NCBI GenBank assembly: GCA_004794785.1
Contig: SJOL01003706.1
Span: 1 to 64,000, forward strand
DNA from: Opisthorchis felineus
Lineage: Eukaryota > Platyhelminthes > Trematoda > Opisthorchiida > Opisthorchiidae
Direction: 5' to 3'
DNA length: 64,000 bases
The translations under genes and the position numbers were made by a program. The notes under the pieces were generated by a model that did no database searches, was not told where the DNA came from, and saw nothing but the letters and a program-made list of their open reading frames with translations. Positions 10,474 to 22,166 of the stretch are shown in pieces. The stretch's first letter is position 1, and the number at the start of each line of letters is the position of its first letter.

Positions 10474-10800
10474 ACTCATAAGGTTGCTAAAAACTTCGAC
10501 AGCCCACGACCGAGTTTCTCCTTCTTGGGGCTCATCGGGTAGGTGCAGTTCCCGAGTTTCCGTCAACCCTATGTTCTACTTGAACCCAAATTGCACGAAA
10601 TTCGAAAAATACACTAATTTGCATACCATTATGGTCTTCACGAGAGACTCGCCTGAAACCCAGCTGAATCTCTCGTTTGTGATATTCTTCTTCGACTGAA
10701 TGTGATGCACCAGGCTGCCTCATGTTACATTTGGTACGATATTTGAGGTATCGCAATACATTTTATAGACGTAACACACTACTCATAAGGTTGCTGAAGA
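10474..10800 (-). repeat. Hammerhead-bearing repeat, copy C: one full 307-bp unit plus start of next
   Basis: On the plus strand a full unit begins ACTCATAAGGTTGCT at 10474. The same start sequence recurs at 10781, giving a period of 307 bp. Landmarks in order are the complement of the ribozyme core (10502-10544), CGAGTTTCCGTCAACC, TATGTTCTACTTGAACC, CACGAGAGACTCGCCTG, TGATATTCTTC, GCTGCCTCATG and GGTACGATATTTGAGG. This copy best defines unit length and the head-to-tail arrangement. Confidence 0.88.
10502..10544 (-). ncRNA. Hammerhead-ribozyme-like motif (copy C)
   Basis: Minus strand: ACCUAC, box CCGAUGA (U4 changed to C), GCCCCAAGAAGGA as degraded stem II, GAAA, CUCGGUC and GUGGGC. Stem I pairs five of six positions (C-G, A-U, U.G, C-G, C-G). 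An extra base in stem III would allow a minimal 2-bp stem with a small loop. The core layout matches the hammerhead consensus; activity is not established. Confidence 0.65.
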
Positions 10801-12489
10801 ATCTCCCTTGAAAACCAAATTGGTATGGTCTAATATACAGTACGCTCCTCGGAGGCGGAGCAACACCATCGGAAGGTTTCACGATGCCCCCTCTTGGAAT
10901 GGAGGCCAATTAGAATTGTATCGCATAACTGCTTCACTAGGGCAATGAAATTCCATCTGTATCCGGGTGCTTTTCAGCAGCTTCAATGAGGGAGGGAGTG
11001 AATTGTTCATTTCACTTGAAGTGAAGAGTACCATGCTTGCCCCTGATTCACACATACTGGCGCAACACGTTGAACCTGTATAGTGGTCATCATCTCCCCA
11101 TATTCTAGGCCTTTGTAGGCAGCGTTTTTCCATCTATCAAATATTCAATAAGGACAACAATAAACGAAGAATTTCCACGAAGCTGTGTTCCTACATAACA
11201 GAGGAAATTGATTATTAGGATCTCAAGAACTATTGATTTACTGTACGTTGCCTCATCCTGCCTCCATCAGTTTTTCCTTGAGGCGTTATTTCTGGTGCAT
11301 ATTATTCCAACGAATGGTGTTTGTGTATTCAAAGCTAATTTTCCAGCTAAGTCTTGTCAGCAGAAGTTCACTAGTGTGACGGTTTTTAGTGTGTCGGCTG
11401 TGCTTATGAAGTAAACCGTTTGATAGTCAGCTAATAAACCGAGGTCATTAGCGCAGGACATTTCCAATGTGGCGTCTTCTGTTGGGGATGTATCAGCTAT
11501 TCTGGGAATCAGATATTGTCTCTTCGGTTCCGAGGAATTTTGTCCCCACAACGTGAAACTGAAATGTAAAAATACGTGCATCTTATGATATCTCTGCGGC
11601 GGTGCTACTTTGGGAACGAGGACTACTATCTCACACCTCGAATTAACCTAGTGAATGCTGAATGTGTTTGCTACTGCATGAGCGCAGTTTGCCCGGAGGT
11701 GAGCCGCTCTAAATAACTAAACTTCACGTCGATTGTACGGGTGTATCACGAGCCAGATGTGATCAACCAAAGAGATGCCGTGATTGGTCAGAATGTGAGC
11801 CGATCAAGGGCTGTTACTTTGACCTTGCCACTTCTCACCTCATCACGAAACTCCAGCTCGAAACTATGGAAAATTCCGTGATAGTCCCATAAATCCAGGT
11901 GTAACAAATTTCCTTTGTCTCCAGTTAAGCTGTCTCAAGCTACCATGCTTTCTGATACACCGCAGTGGGCGGAACATTAAGCTAAGTGCCGACAAAAGAG
12001 CTGCAATACCGTTTTTGTAGTACATAACACGTTCAAATGGTTTTCCGTGCCTTTTCAAAGTCCCCTTTTGGAGAGTGATAGGCGTTATTTTGAACTTGAA
12101 TCATAAGGTCTATTAGGGCTGGTCCCATACATTATACCGCAATGTGATAATATTCAACCGAAGTCTAGTTTTAGCCCGCTGAACATTCTGCTATATTTAG
12201 ACTTCGAGCGTTACGGGTCTTCTGGATATAAACGACCAACAAAGGCACCATTAGCAAGACAGTAACGCTAACACCGTTCCCATCCCGTAACAGTAAATTC
12301 AATACATATTATTTAACTCATCAGTATTCTCTCAGTTTTTGGTTGTGAGGGCACCTCTGCTTTTGGAAATGCAGTGCCGCTGTTTCATCCAAACTCTACA
12401 GAATAATTTTGTTCTACCGATCGAAAAAGCTAATCACAATGGTCTTCTTATATGTTCACTGTCTGTCATTCACTGTTCCGATGTTAATT
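10801..12489. other. No recognisable gene; upstream region of the galactosyltransferase
   Basis: Frames at 10879-11133 (-), 11208-11414 (+), 11357-11581 (-), 11864-12058 (-) and 12339-12536 (+) have no recognisable domain. AT-rich TATA-like strings occur (for example near 12191 and 12224), but none can be called a promoter. Confidence 0.35.
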
Positions 12490-12511
12490 CCATCCACATT
12501 TCATTTTACAG
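12490..12511 (+). promoter_or_regulatory. Possible splice acceptor in the galactosyltransferase 5' UTR
   Basis: A pyrimidine-rich run ends in TTTCATTTTACAG (AG at 12510-12511), 15 nt before the ATG at 12527. The codon at 12521 is an in-frame stop, so if the acceptor is used the exon begins in 5' UTR and the ATG is the first start. No donor could be located by eye. Confidence 0.35.
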
Positions 12512-12526
12512 CCGTTCGATTGATCA

Positions 12527-13789
12527 ATGGGAGTAATACACCAGCTATCTAGTAGTCTGTGTGCTTCAAAGTGGGCACTTTCGTTATTTGTACTCAGTCT
12601 GTTTTTCCAGCTCATCGTCTTGCTGATCCATGTTTTCCCTCAAAGATCAGTATCGTCTGATTTTAGTGAAATTCCGTTCGTCTACTTCTCGCGTTCCCGT
12701 ATCAATTCTTCAGCAATCCCCAACCTGTTGAAGCCATTGCCCGTTTTCACTTATTTTCTGTCATCCGGGCTATCTAACCAATCTCTGAAGCCTAATTCTC
12801 TACCTGCCAAGGTGCATTCTCGTTTGGTTGTGGATCCAATAGAATCCACCGGTTCCGAAGAGTTGAGGTTTCCTCTGGATATTGACATGCCCGAAGTAGT
12901 CCGACGTGTGCTTCACAACCTACCCGTCACTCAACAACCAATCAATGATCCCCAATTCAAACTGCTCATTTCTAACAAGAACAAATGCATGGATGTTGAG
13001 ACCAAGTACGGAGGCCCTGTTGAGTTACTAATTCTCATAAAATCGGCCCCTGATCATTTTATTCAACGCGATACAATTCGGCTCACGTGGGGAAAGGAAC
13101 AGTGTTGGGGAGGACGTCGAGTTGTCCGACTCTTCCTGCTTGGCACCGTGTTCACGACAAATCGGACTCTATCAGAGCGCCTCACAAATGAAGCTGAATT
13201 TTACGGTGACATAATTCAACAGGATTTTCATGACCACTACTACAATAACACATACAAAATTATGTTTGGCATTGACTGGGCGGTTCAATTTTGTTCCAAC
13301 GCATCTTTATTGATGTTCGTAGATGACGACTTTTTTGTCTATCCGCGAAACGTGGTTGCCTACATGGAGGGACTGAGTGAAGGACTTCTTCAACGGTTAA
13401 TCGCTGGCTACGTATGGCACAACGCGAAACCTTTTCGCAGCTCTAAATTAAATTCCAAATGGTGGATTTCACGAACAGAATATCCCAATGAGGAATATCC
13501 TGTGTACGTCGCCGCTGGAAATTTCTTCCTCTCTATGCAAATGGCTAGGGAGTTTCAAATTGCCTCACGCTACACTCGTTACCTTCGATTTGATGATGTG
13601 TTCCTAGGTATTTTGTTAAGGAAGCTTCTCCGAGTCCCGACACATTTGTCTCAGATCTATGCATATGTTCCAGTCAAATTATCTTCCAAGGAACAGTTAA
13701 AAACCATGTTATCTAGTCACCAATATTCCAGGCCATCTGACGTGTTTGCACAGTGGGATCGGTTAAAATGTGATACGTTTTGCGTATGA
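12527..13789 (+). CDS. GT31 beta-1,3-galactosyltransferase-like glycosyltransferase
   Basis: An intact 420-residue reading frame with no internal stop. Residues 1-15 are a short cytosolic tail and about 16-37 a hydrophobic signal anchor (VLSLFFQLIVLLIHVF), so this is a Golgi-type type II membrane protein. A serine-rich stem lies at about 40-110 and the catalytic domain at about 160-400. GT31 motifs in order are RDTIRLTWG (181-189), LFLLGTVF (202-209), DFHDHYYNNTYK (233-244), FVDDDFF with the metal-binding DDD (266-268), YPVYVAAGNFFLS (324-336) and DDVFLG (356-361). Potential N-glycosylation sites are N60, N84, N212, N240 and N258. The family transfers galactose or a related sugar from a UDP donor in beta-1,3 linkage to glycoprotein, glycolipid or glycosaminoglycan-linker acceptors; the acceptor cannot be read here. 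The start is chosen as the first ATG after an in-frame stop (12521). Length is typical of the family. Absence of introns in the coding part is common in GT31 genes. A single-exon retrocopy is also possible, though nothing looks decayed. Confidence 0.93.
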   Translation: MGVIHQLSSSLCASKWALSLFVLSLFFQLIVLLIHVFPQRSVSSDFSEIPFVYFSRSRINSSAIPNLLKPLPVFTYFLSSGLSNQSLKPNSLPAKVHSRLVVDPIESTGSEELRFPLDIDMPEVVRRVLHNLPVTQQPINDPQFKLLISNKNKCMDVETKYGGPVELLILIKSAPDHFIQRDTIRLTWGKEQCWGGRRVVRLFLLGTVFTTNRTLSERLTNEAEFYGDIIQQDFHDHYYNNTYKIMFGIDWAVQFCSNASLLMFVDDDFFVYPRNVVAYMEGLSEGLLQRLIAGYVWHNAKPFRSSKLNSKWWISRTEYPNEEYPVYVAAGNFFLSMQMAREFQIASRYTRYLRFDDVFLGILLRKLLRVPTHLSQIYAYVPVKLSSKEQLKTMLSSHQYSRPSDVFAQWDRLKCDTFCV

Positions 13790-14634
13790 CCATATCTTCT
13801 CCATCGATAGCTGATTGGCTACCACGATTTCCTCCCTCCGAAATCCTTCCCTCACTTTTATTGATCTGCAACAGCGACCGAGAGCTTGTCAACTGCTGTT
13901 TGTACGATCTTGACTTCTGTTCGTCTGCCTTTCTTATTTTTTTGATCCCGCTTTTTTTGTTTGATATTTTTTTACTTTGGTATCATGGAAAGATACAAAG
14001 TACCTGGATCCGATTGGCCAGTGTTTGTAATAGATTTCCTTGAAGATTGATCAGTTTATTGGTTCTCCGGACAGTAGGTTTCCACTTTCTCTTCTGTCGC
14101 CCCTCCACTTGACCCGTTTAGATGCACGAGTTAAGATTCACATCATCTGTTCGATTTTCTTGGTATTTTAAGTGGTTATCAAACAGCAAAGCTTGCATTT
14201 AGGCTCCCTTTGCCGAAGTCATCACCCATCCACAGGATGTCTTACGAAGGTTTTGAAACTAAGAGCGTTGCCATATCACGAGAATGAAGGTGAAATACCC
14301 TCTGCCTTTCAAGTTTGCAACTTTTCACACCGAATTCCTACTTTACGACCACGTTCCAATTTATTGTTTTTATGCCACCATATTTGTGATAGGCTTCTGG
14401 CTGTGGAAACAAATCAATCTAGTCTCCGTAATGTAGCCCGGTGAACGCGTATACAACGCCCCATCTCTATTAGGAACCCGTCGTATTTCGGACGGATCAG
14501 CGGCCTAATTTGTACGAATACCGTGCGCGTCCATACCACCCTATTGTAAGGAGGCCTTGTGAAAGAAACAGAAGACTGTATAAGCCACTGTATGTCTAAT
14601 CCCCAAAAGGTTTGAGCTCCAACAGTGAACAACA
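13790..14634 (+). other. Probable 3' UTR of the galactosyltransferase, otherwise no gene
   Basis: T-rich sequence follows the stop codon and leads to an AATAAA at 14635. Frames at 13780-14043, 14172-14444 (+) and 14414-14647 (-) have no recognisable domain. Confidence 0.35.
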
Positions 14635-14640
14635 AATAAA
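14635..14640 (+). terminator. AATAAA polyadenylation signal candidate
   Basis: Canonical AATAAA hexamer about 850 nt after the galactosyltransferase stop. It is the clearest hexamer I noticed downstream. Use is inferred, not shown. Confidence 0.35.
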
Positions 14641-16683
14641 GTTGCAATACAAACCTTATTTCCTACCGGTGTAGCAACTTCATCACATGTGAGCTCTGGA
14701 TTTATCCTTTTTTTGGACACTACTCCCTTTTCATACTAGACTGGCGACTATTCCTTTTAACGTTGGCTAAACAAAAATGACCTGCCTTCATAACTATACA
14801 AGTAAAGGGGAAGGATCGTTGTGTTCCGTTTTTCATGCGTGACACGTGAGTGTGGTGGTTTTCGTTACCTGCAAAAAAACTAACTGATCAATGCCGCGGT
14901 GCGGTAGTACGGACGAAACAATGAACTCGGAGGGCGACTGCTATTTGGTTAGCACAATGGCTGCTGCTTTCATGGAGGGCTTTGACCACCGAATAGCTTA
15001 ATCTTCGGCTACCAACCCTTGTTGATGTAATTTGTAGATACGCTGAGGTCTTGACACTTCTTTGCATGCTCATCTGGTGCATATCTGCACCTCGATCTTG
15101 ACAAGGCCCGCCCGCTCCAATACCCTTGAGTGGTTTGATTTTCGAAAAGAGCCAAGGCACAACATGCACGTGATCTGGCGTATCTGCACAGTCTGTCTTA
15201 TTAGCTTGTCAGCGGATACAAAGGTTAATCAAATGTGGTTCGCATTGGACGGATCAGTGACGAACAATGACACTGAATCCTGAACTGAGTCCACTAGAAT
15301 CAATGGGAAAGCAATCCCGATTTATCATTCCAACGAATTCTCCGCCTTACATTATGATTCTAATTTTTATATTGATCGCGTGGACTTTTCAGAGCGTAAA
15401 TTGTTTACCACTAAACCAGGATAGCAAAAGAACACTCAAGCTTATGGTCACGAATTAGAGTTAGGATAACTTTCAGTCGTTGGCAGATGCAGACTCAATT
15501 GAGAAACTAACGCTTCGTGTTAGGGCCCCCACCATCCACCATTCCGTAGCAAAATATCCGTCGCTTGCTTCAATGAGTGAAATTTTATCACTAGGTTTCG
15601 GGAAAGGACTTGCTACCAATTTGAATTCTCGCTGTAGGAATCCTCGGTCATTCAAGCTCTTTTCACAAGATGCGTAGTCATTATAACGAAGCTGTACTGT
15701 ATTTGTTTCGTAGCCAAGCCGATTTGGTACCGATCAGACAGAGGCCCATTGCTATTCAGCTGTATTTTAGTTTCAAAGACGTAAGCTTATTCAAGATCTC
15801 AAGACAGGCGGCTACACAAGTTGGCATAATCTTACGATTATGAAAACAGGTCTAGGAGTAGTCGAAAGATTCAGGAAGATTGACGCTTAAAATGACGTCT
15901 AATTGGAGCATTCTGACCCATCATTCCGGTTGAGCAGCAAAGGAGGCCAGTGTTTCCGAATTTCCTAATCCGGCTCGTACCGCAGCTCAGTGTGCCGATG
16001 AACGCGGTCTTCATGCTGGTGAATTCAGGTTACCACATTGTGTTCCCATTCAGTAAGTTCAAGATCTTACTAGGGTGACCTTGATCAAAGAATTTCAATT
16101 GGTGGTACAACAGGAAGGTACAGTGAGGTGGATTGGAACGGTTGACTGAATTGTGTCACACCCCAGGGGCCGTAATTTAAGGGTGCGCGTTAAACCACAT
16201 CGTTTATCGTGGTGGGTCTTCACTAGAGACGTTAAATAAAGTGAACAATCAGATGTCAATCGAATCAATCATGCTAATATGCAACCGACCTTTCTCTTTC
16301 TCCTCCTCATCTAAGCGAGCTGTTGGGACCGTCGGAAATCCTGCTCCTCCTGGCGGTGTACTGTCTTCGGTGGGTGAGGCCAGGTTTGACTTTGGAGCAC
16401 CCACGAGTTCTTATTGAGAATCAGTTGAGGGATACAACTGGTTAAAAGGTCTGTTTACAGGTGATTTAACTAAAAATCCAGAAGCAGCTACCGCGTGGTC
16501 ATAAGTAGATGTTCTGTGCTTTTGTGGTATATCTGCTTTCTACCTTGATGAATGTAATATTCTTATTCAATAGTGAATGGAGAATAGAGTTTCACGCTTG
16601 TCTGACCCAGAAACGCACACTCATCGATATTCAACGGAAACAACTTCGGAGGACATTTACGTCATTGTCCTTACTCCGTTATG
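14641..16683. other. No recognisable gene
   Basis: Short frames at 14888-15169 (-), 15062-15283, 15267-15458, and an opposite-strand pair at 15473-15677 show no domain I can name. Nothing here supports a gene. Confidence 0.35.
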
Positions 16684-16765
16684 TCAGTCGAATGGATGAT
16701 GACAAAGTAATGTAGATAACATTACTTTGTCATCATTGCCGGCATGTTCTATCCATTCTCTGACG
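16684..16765. other. Long hairpin with perfect 18-bp stem
   Basis: Left stem 16696-16713 (ATGATGACAAAGTAATGT) and right stem 16719-16736 are perfect complements around a 5-nt loop AGATA. Pairing resumes further out: GTCAGTCGAATGGA (16684 onward) against TCCATTCTCTGAC (about 16753-16765), after a one-sided bulge of about 15 nt. It lies near the end of a meaningless frame (16509-16715). Confidence 0.8.
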
Positions 16766-19700
16766 ATAGATTGTTCCACATTGTATTGTTCTTTATCATC
16801 CTGTGAAGAGGCGTTTCTTTTGTATTTACGGCAGTATTGCTACTCTTTCATCTCACCAGAGTAGAGTAACTCCAATTGGTAGGGAACAAAATACCGGACA
16901 CAGTGTACTCTGACTTCTGGCAAATGGTTTGTGCACTCCATGTGAATGGAGGCCACAACCACTTTTGAACCAAACATGCGTGTTTTTCTGAATAGTGTGA
17001 TTAATTTTTCCACCCAGTTGTTGAGTTGCGACAGTATTGTGTAATGTCAACTGGTCAGCTGAATTCAATACAACCCTGCTAGATCAGAGGGCAATTTTCC
17101 GGGGTCGTTCAGCGACTTGGTCATGACTGACGTTCCCGTGTGACTTGATTCAAACTCGAAAATTCTAGAAAAGGTTATTTCTGTGCTCAGGAGATTTCAG
17201 TCTCCAGTTTTGTACACTTGTCGGAATTTACCTCCAGGTATGGGTAATTATCCACACTTCGGGTGACATTGGTTCAGTGTGAAATTGAGGTGTGTAGCAG
17301 ACCTGGCCCATTGGCATTCAGACTGCCGCAGGTCATGTCGTTTTGCCGTGTCTTTTGACTGATTTGCGGAAAATTCACTTGCGCCGCTCAAATGTCGGCA
17401 CCTGATGATCCAACGAGTGTTAACAGTGTTCTAGTTAAGAATCCCAACAACCTCATCAAAGTGCTTAGGAACGACGTAATTGAGTGAGTGACTTAGTCGG
17501 TTCCGATGAACGTAGCAACGATCAGCACTTCAAAGAGCGGAAGTCCTTGCCAGTTTAGCCTCTGCTTGTGAACTTCGGGTTGGAACAGAGTAAATGAGGA
17601 GTATTAACAAAGTTCTGTCGGACCTGTCCCCCGCTGTGGCACTCCTTTAGCAATTAGCTGCCGTGTAACCGACAGAAACCACTTGAGCTTGAGTAATGCC
17701 TGATGGTCTAAGCCTTGAGAGCAACAACTGAAAAGACCGAGTTTCGATCAAACCATGGAACCTTAAGTTAACCGCTCAAGTTTTTCAGCTTCCTTGAACT
17801 CGGAGAGAGATAAACTCTAGAAAGATATACCACTGTGTGCATGCGAGTTCACAGTGACATTTGCACTTCATTTATCAATCGGTCCGTCCAAATATCAGAC
17901 TAGTCTACTACGGAACCCCGTCACATTCAGTTTTCCAATTGTCTCGGGGCCGTGGTCCAATAAGTGCAACTCCTTAGCTCCTGTTGGACACGAAACACAT
18001 TGCGGTGTCTACATTTTACAGATTCTGACCATTCATTAGCTGTCAAAATTCAGTTGTAACACCAAGAAACCAACGAGTAATCATAGTTTGTGTGACCAAA
18101 CCCCAAGAGTTCGCCACCAGATTTGACCACAACACCCCAAGAACTAAAGCGGATCAGCGAGCATTTTTTAGCTGAAAAACCTCACAGTGGAAGTCCAAGT
18201 ATGACCGAAAGTATGTCTTGGGGTGAAATTCGACCAACGACCTCCAACGGAGTAACTAAGATGGCTGCTGTGCGTAACTTTCATGCCCCCGAACTTTACA
18301 CGTGACTCGCCAAGTGGCCCGAACGACATTGCGCATTTACAGGGCTGTTGACTGAAAAAGCGTATCTATCGAATTGAATGGTAGCATCGTTTTTGAAGAT
18401 TACTGTACACAAACAATTCAAAAAGTGGTCAATAATTTGACACCTGAAAGTGGGTTGAATGCTTTTGTAGGAATTGGTGGCGCTAGCCTGCATACAGGTG
18501 GTACTGTAACTAGTTTTTTCACTGAAATCCTTGTGTTCTCTTGTCGAACCAGATAAACAGTTCTGAGCACCGGCCCCTATTGTACACCAAGGTAGATTCG
18601 ATGTATACTTCAATCGATCGTTACAACTCAGGTCACTGAGTCCTTAGTCATTGTTCTGCAAAAATAGTATGGTCAAACACAAAAGTAACTACGATCATTA
18701 TTGAGTGTGAGGCCGTAATCGGGTCAATTAGAATGCTGGTGAGCTGAGCCAAATCCACACTGTCATCTCGAGCGTTACCTACCCCAGGTTTTGAGCTTAT
18801 TCTGGTACGGCAATCTACCCATTTGTTAAACTTATGCATGAATTTTGGCCGCCGACACACGACCTCCTTACTCGGACACTTACAAGATACCACTCAGACA
18901 GCGACTCATTTAGTATGCACTCGGTTTTCGCCAGCAGCCGAAAGTCTAAGCATTTGTACAACGCGAATTATTTGTGCGCAACACGAAAGCAAAGGAGCTT
19001 TGACCCTGCAACAAACGTAATCCGTACGCTGAACGCGTGGCAGTGTAGCTATCACGCACATCGCGCCTGAACGATGCCTACGCACGAACACCAGACGTAC
19101 AGGTAACCTTTCAGCAGGTATTTTTTCAGTAAGGACCTTGTTCGGACAATTCTCCTTAGAACGTAATAATTTCGCACATAGGATGAGATAAAGCGGCATG
19201 TCCGTACACGGAAAGCTGAAGCCGGTAATTTTCGAAGGTATAAAATAGTGACGAATATGTCTACGTAAACATTGCTTATATAACCCATCCAAATGGAAAT
19301 TTTAGATGTTTCTTCACTGGTGGAGCCAGGGAACTGAGATGTCCGTGCGGCCGCGTTATGACAGTAGGGCGCGCCTTCCCACAATCCATTTTTGCCTGCG
19401 CCCACAAACAGATTTCATACCTTGTGTATCTAACTTAGCCGAAATTCAGTCCAACTGACGGTTATTCATTTATCAATAGATCTATGCAAACACAACGGTG
19501 GATTTGCAACGGTTACAATTTTAGCACACAACATAGTAAGCAGACGGTAGGAATGTAACACATAAAGCAGTTATAGCCAAGGGGTTGACATAGATGTTCA
19601 GACTGCATAGAATCACGGCTAGCGAACGGACTGGCCAAATATGGAGCAAGTGTTGCGGTAGGTGGTAGTTTTTTTGGAAAATATACTTAAATCTCGATCC

Positions 19701-19884
19701 TGGACACGAGGCCGAAATAACCTCCGAGGGACCAGAAGTTGAGTCAGTTCTTTTCAGGTACGATTTTAGGTGAACTGTTTCATAAAATACGGGGTGCTGG
19801 TTAATGATGGAAGCAGGGAGAAATATATTTGCAGATCAGTTATGGGGATTGAGGTGGTAAGATAAATCTCAATTTCTTGACATA
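16766..19884. other. No recognisable gene
   Basis: The minus-strand frames at 18906-19292 (128 codons) and 19052-19405 (117 codons) overlap in different frames and carry no family motif. The rest (16853-17068, 17854-18039, 18296-18613, 18648-18893) are also unrecognised. Confidence 0.35.
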
Positions 19885-20065
19885 GCATGCTACTTGTTAG
19901 GTTGCTAAAACCTTCAACAGCCCACGCCCCTTTTTGTCCTTCTTGAGGCTCCTCAAATAGGTGTAATCTTCGGGTCCTCGTTAATATGATGTTCTACTTG
20001 AACAGCGAACTGTACGCAATTGGCGTAATACAGTCATTTGAACTTTACTACGGTGTTAACAAGAT
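19885..20065 (-). repeat. Hammerhead-bearing repeat, copy D (degenerate)
   Basis: Plus strand keeps TTGTTAGGTTGCTAAAACC, TTCAACAGCCCACGCC, CTTCTTGAGGCTCCTCAAAT, GATGTTCTACTTGAAC and CAGTCATTTGAA. The minus-strand core (19920-19962) reads UUGAGGA ... CAAGAAGGAC ... AAAA ... GUGGGC. The box and stem III are damaged. Confidence 0.75.
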
Positions 20066-21240
20066 ATTCCATTTTTATTTACAGAGTTCTGTAACGGAAC
20101 CAGAACCATTGCCCACGTTCTCTATCCACGGACCTTACTTTGTGCATTAATATCCGCGACAAAAACTGTGTCACAAAACCTTGTGAGTTTACTGGCTGCT
20201 GCGGATTTCCCGACATCCAATAAAACAGAAAGGCCGCCGATAAGTAATTCAGTGATCCGGAACGACTTCCTCCTTGTTGTGCCGTGATCGGCAGGTAGAG
20301 TCGGAAGAATCTGGCCAGTGATCACGATTGTGTGCCCAAACATTTTGCTGATAATCTTCAGTTGATACTATATTTCCCTGGTGAGCTGTTGGTTCCTATT
20401 GTTCTTATTTTTGCCGGGTAAGGACCAGGGTAGGCAGGTGGCCGTGTACATTCGTACCGAGTTCTGTGTTGACAGGTCCGTTTTTTCTGTTTTGATGAAG
20501 GCATTACATTATTTTGAAGAACCATTTAACGTGTCCATGTCGATTCACTTGGAATGAACTTGAAACAGTGCCAAACATGATTCCACTAAAACAGCTATTT
20601 CTTCGTTCATCTTTAGGTCAATCCATAGGCAGTTTGTAGTTCAGTTCCTGACTAGGAAGCTGTCAGCTTACTCACCCTGACCAAAAAATCACCTTCATAT
20701 CTCATCTGTGTCGGGGCTCTCAAACACAATCCAAAGGTTTGCACTGACCATATGTTTGGAGTTGCCGGGACGCGTAACTCTTCGGAAGGTTCCACGTCTG
20801 ATGCTCCTTAAATAAAAACACAAATGACGTGTTCACTGTGTTGTAGTGGCGAGTGCATTATCGTCTTCACCCACAAATTAGTCAGTCATGAGGATGAGGA
20901 CTAAAATTAAAGGTGCCCGAAGATTCAAAACTAATTACATAAATATGCCGTATCAGTCAACTTGAAAAGCCCTGATGCACAGGCGTGGATAGCGGGAGGA
21001 ATTCGCGCAAAAGAAAGGGCGCAGGTAAATTACTGATAATGATTATATATGAAAGTAATGTACGGATACGTGATTGCGAAATTCTATTAGGGGCTGCATC
21101 AGCCTCCACTATCAACACTAGAGGCCTCCATGTGATTGCACTTTGACATATATATCTGTGCTTCACACTTAGTGACAAAAGCCTGTCCTTACGCGGAAGG
21201 GTTCTTCAGAATTTAGTCTACTTCAGTGGCAGTATACAGT
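20066..21240. other. No recognisable gene
   Basis: Frames at 20122-20343 (-) and 20957-21178 (-) are unrecognised. It lies between repeat copy D and the 3' tail of the minus-strand RTE element. Confidence 0.35.
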
Positions 21241-21284
21241 CATCATCATCATCATCACCAGAAAAAACATCAGTGTTGACACTG
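21241..21284 (-). repeat. RTE 3' tail: trinucleotide run plus hairpin
   Basis: CAT repeats at 21241-21257 (GAT on the element strand), then about nine bases, then aacatcagtgttgacactg (21266-21284) with the CAGTGT/ACACTG inverted repeat. The same 19-mer lies beside the ATC array at 3854-3872. Confidence 0.75.
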
Positions 21285-22166
21285 CCGTACACCACTGCAG
21301 TACAACCATAAAGTTCATCTAGTTCTACTTAAATTCTTGGAGTGAAAAGAAGTGACAAAGCTTGAGTGCTGGGGGAAACTGGTACTGGCCTGCAGCAAGC
21401 ATTCTGAGATGCCTACACTTCCAAGCGTTCAAGCAGACAAACTAGAAAGGAACTAACGGCACGAAAGACAGTGACATCGATCCGCCGCCATTTCTTTCAC
21501 TATCTCCAGCCAAGCGCAGGAAGGATCAGGGGGACTCCATTCTAGAAGGCGTACTGCACCAAAAACGCCCAAACTTCTCCTAATCTCTTTTGCACCTTCC
21601 GTCAGGTCACACGTTGTCCACCTCATGATGTGCGCCATTCTGAAGGAGCCACGGAGAACAACGCTCGTCTCGGTAGACGATGGTTTGGCACGTGTAGCAC
21701 ATGGCCGAGCCACCGCAGTTGATGTTTTCTATGACTGAAGTACTCAATGTACAACCAGATATCCTCTTTCTAATCGCCTCGTTACGAATCTGTTGACGCT
21801 ATCCAAAACCAGAAATGCTTCTAAGGCACCAGTGGTAAAAAACCTGAAGATGTCTCACATCATCTGTCCCCAGAGATCATACCTCTCAACCATACAGCGA
21901 TACAGCCCTTACTGTAGGCTGGTACACGTGACCCTTGAGACCAAGTGGTATGCTTTTTTGACGCCACAAGTGACGCAAATTAGCAAACTGGATCGGACCT
22001 TCGAATCCCTGCATATATTTCATCAGACACACTTCCATTAGAGCCAATACAAATACTGAGATATGTCAAATTCTCCATAACGTCAAGTGATTCTTTCTGA
22101 ACTGTAAGGGATATGTACTTAGAAGATGTAAGACTTTTGTCGAAAGATGGTACCAGGGTAGTTACT

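Noticed and set aside
10409..10699. 96-codon frame with repeated [12 protein letters not shown] wording, also in other copies
   Set aside because: It is a translation of the hammerhead-bearing repeat; similar frames at 6967-7242, 25248-25562 and 46320-46529 arise the same way.
18906..19405. Two overlapping minus-strand frames of 128 and 117 codons
   Set aside because: They occupy different frames of the same DNA, have no motif and no splice or start context; chance openness.
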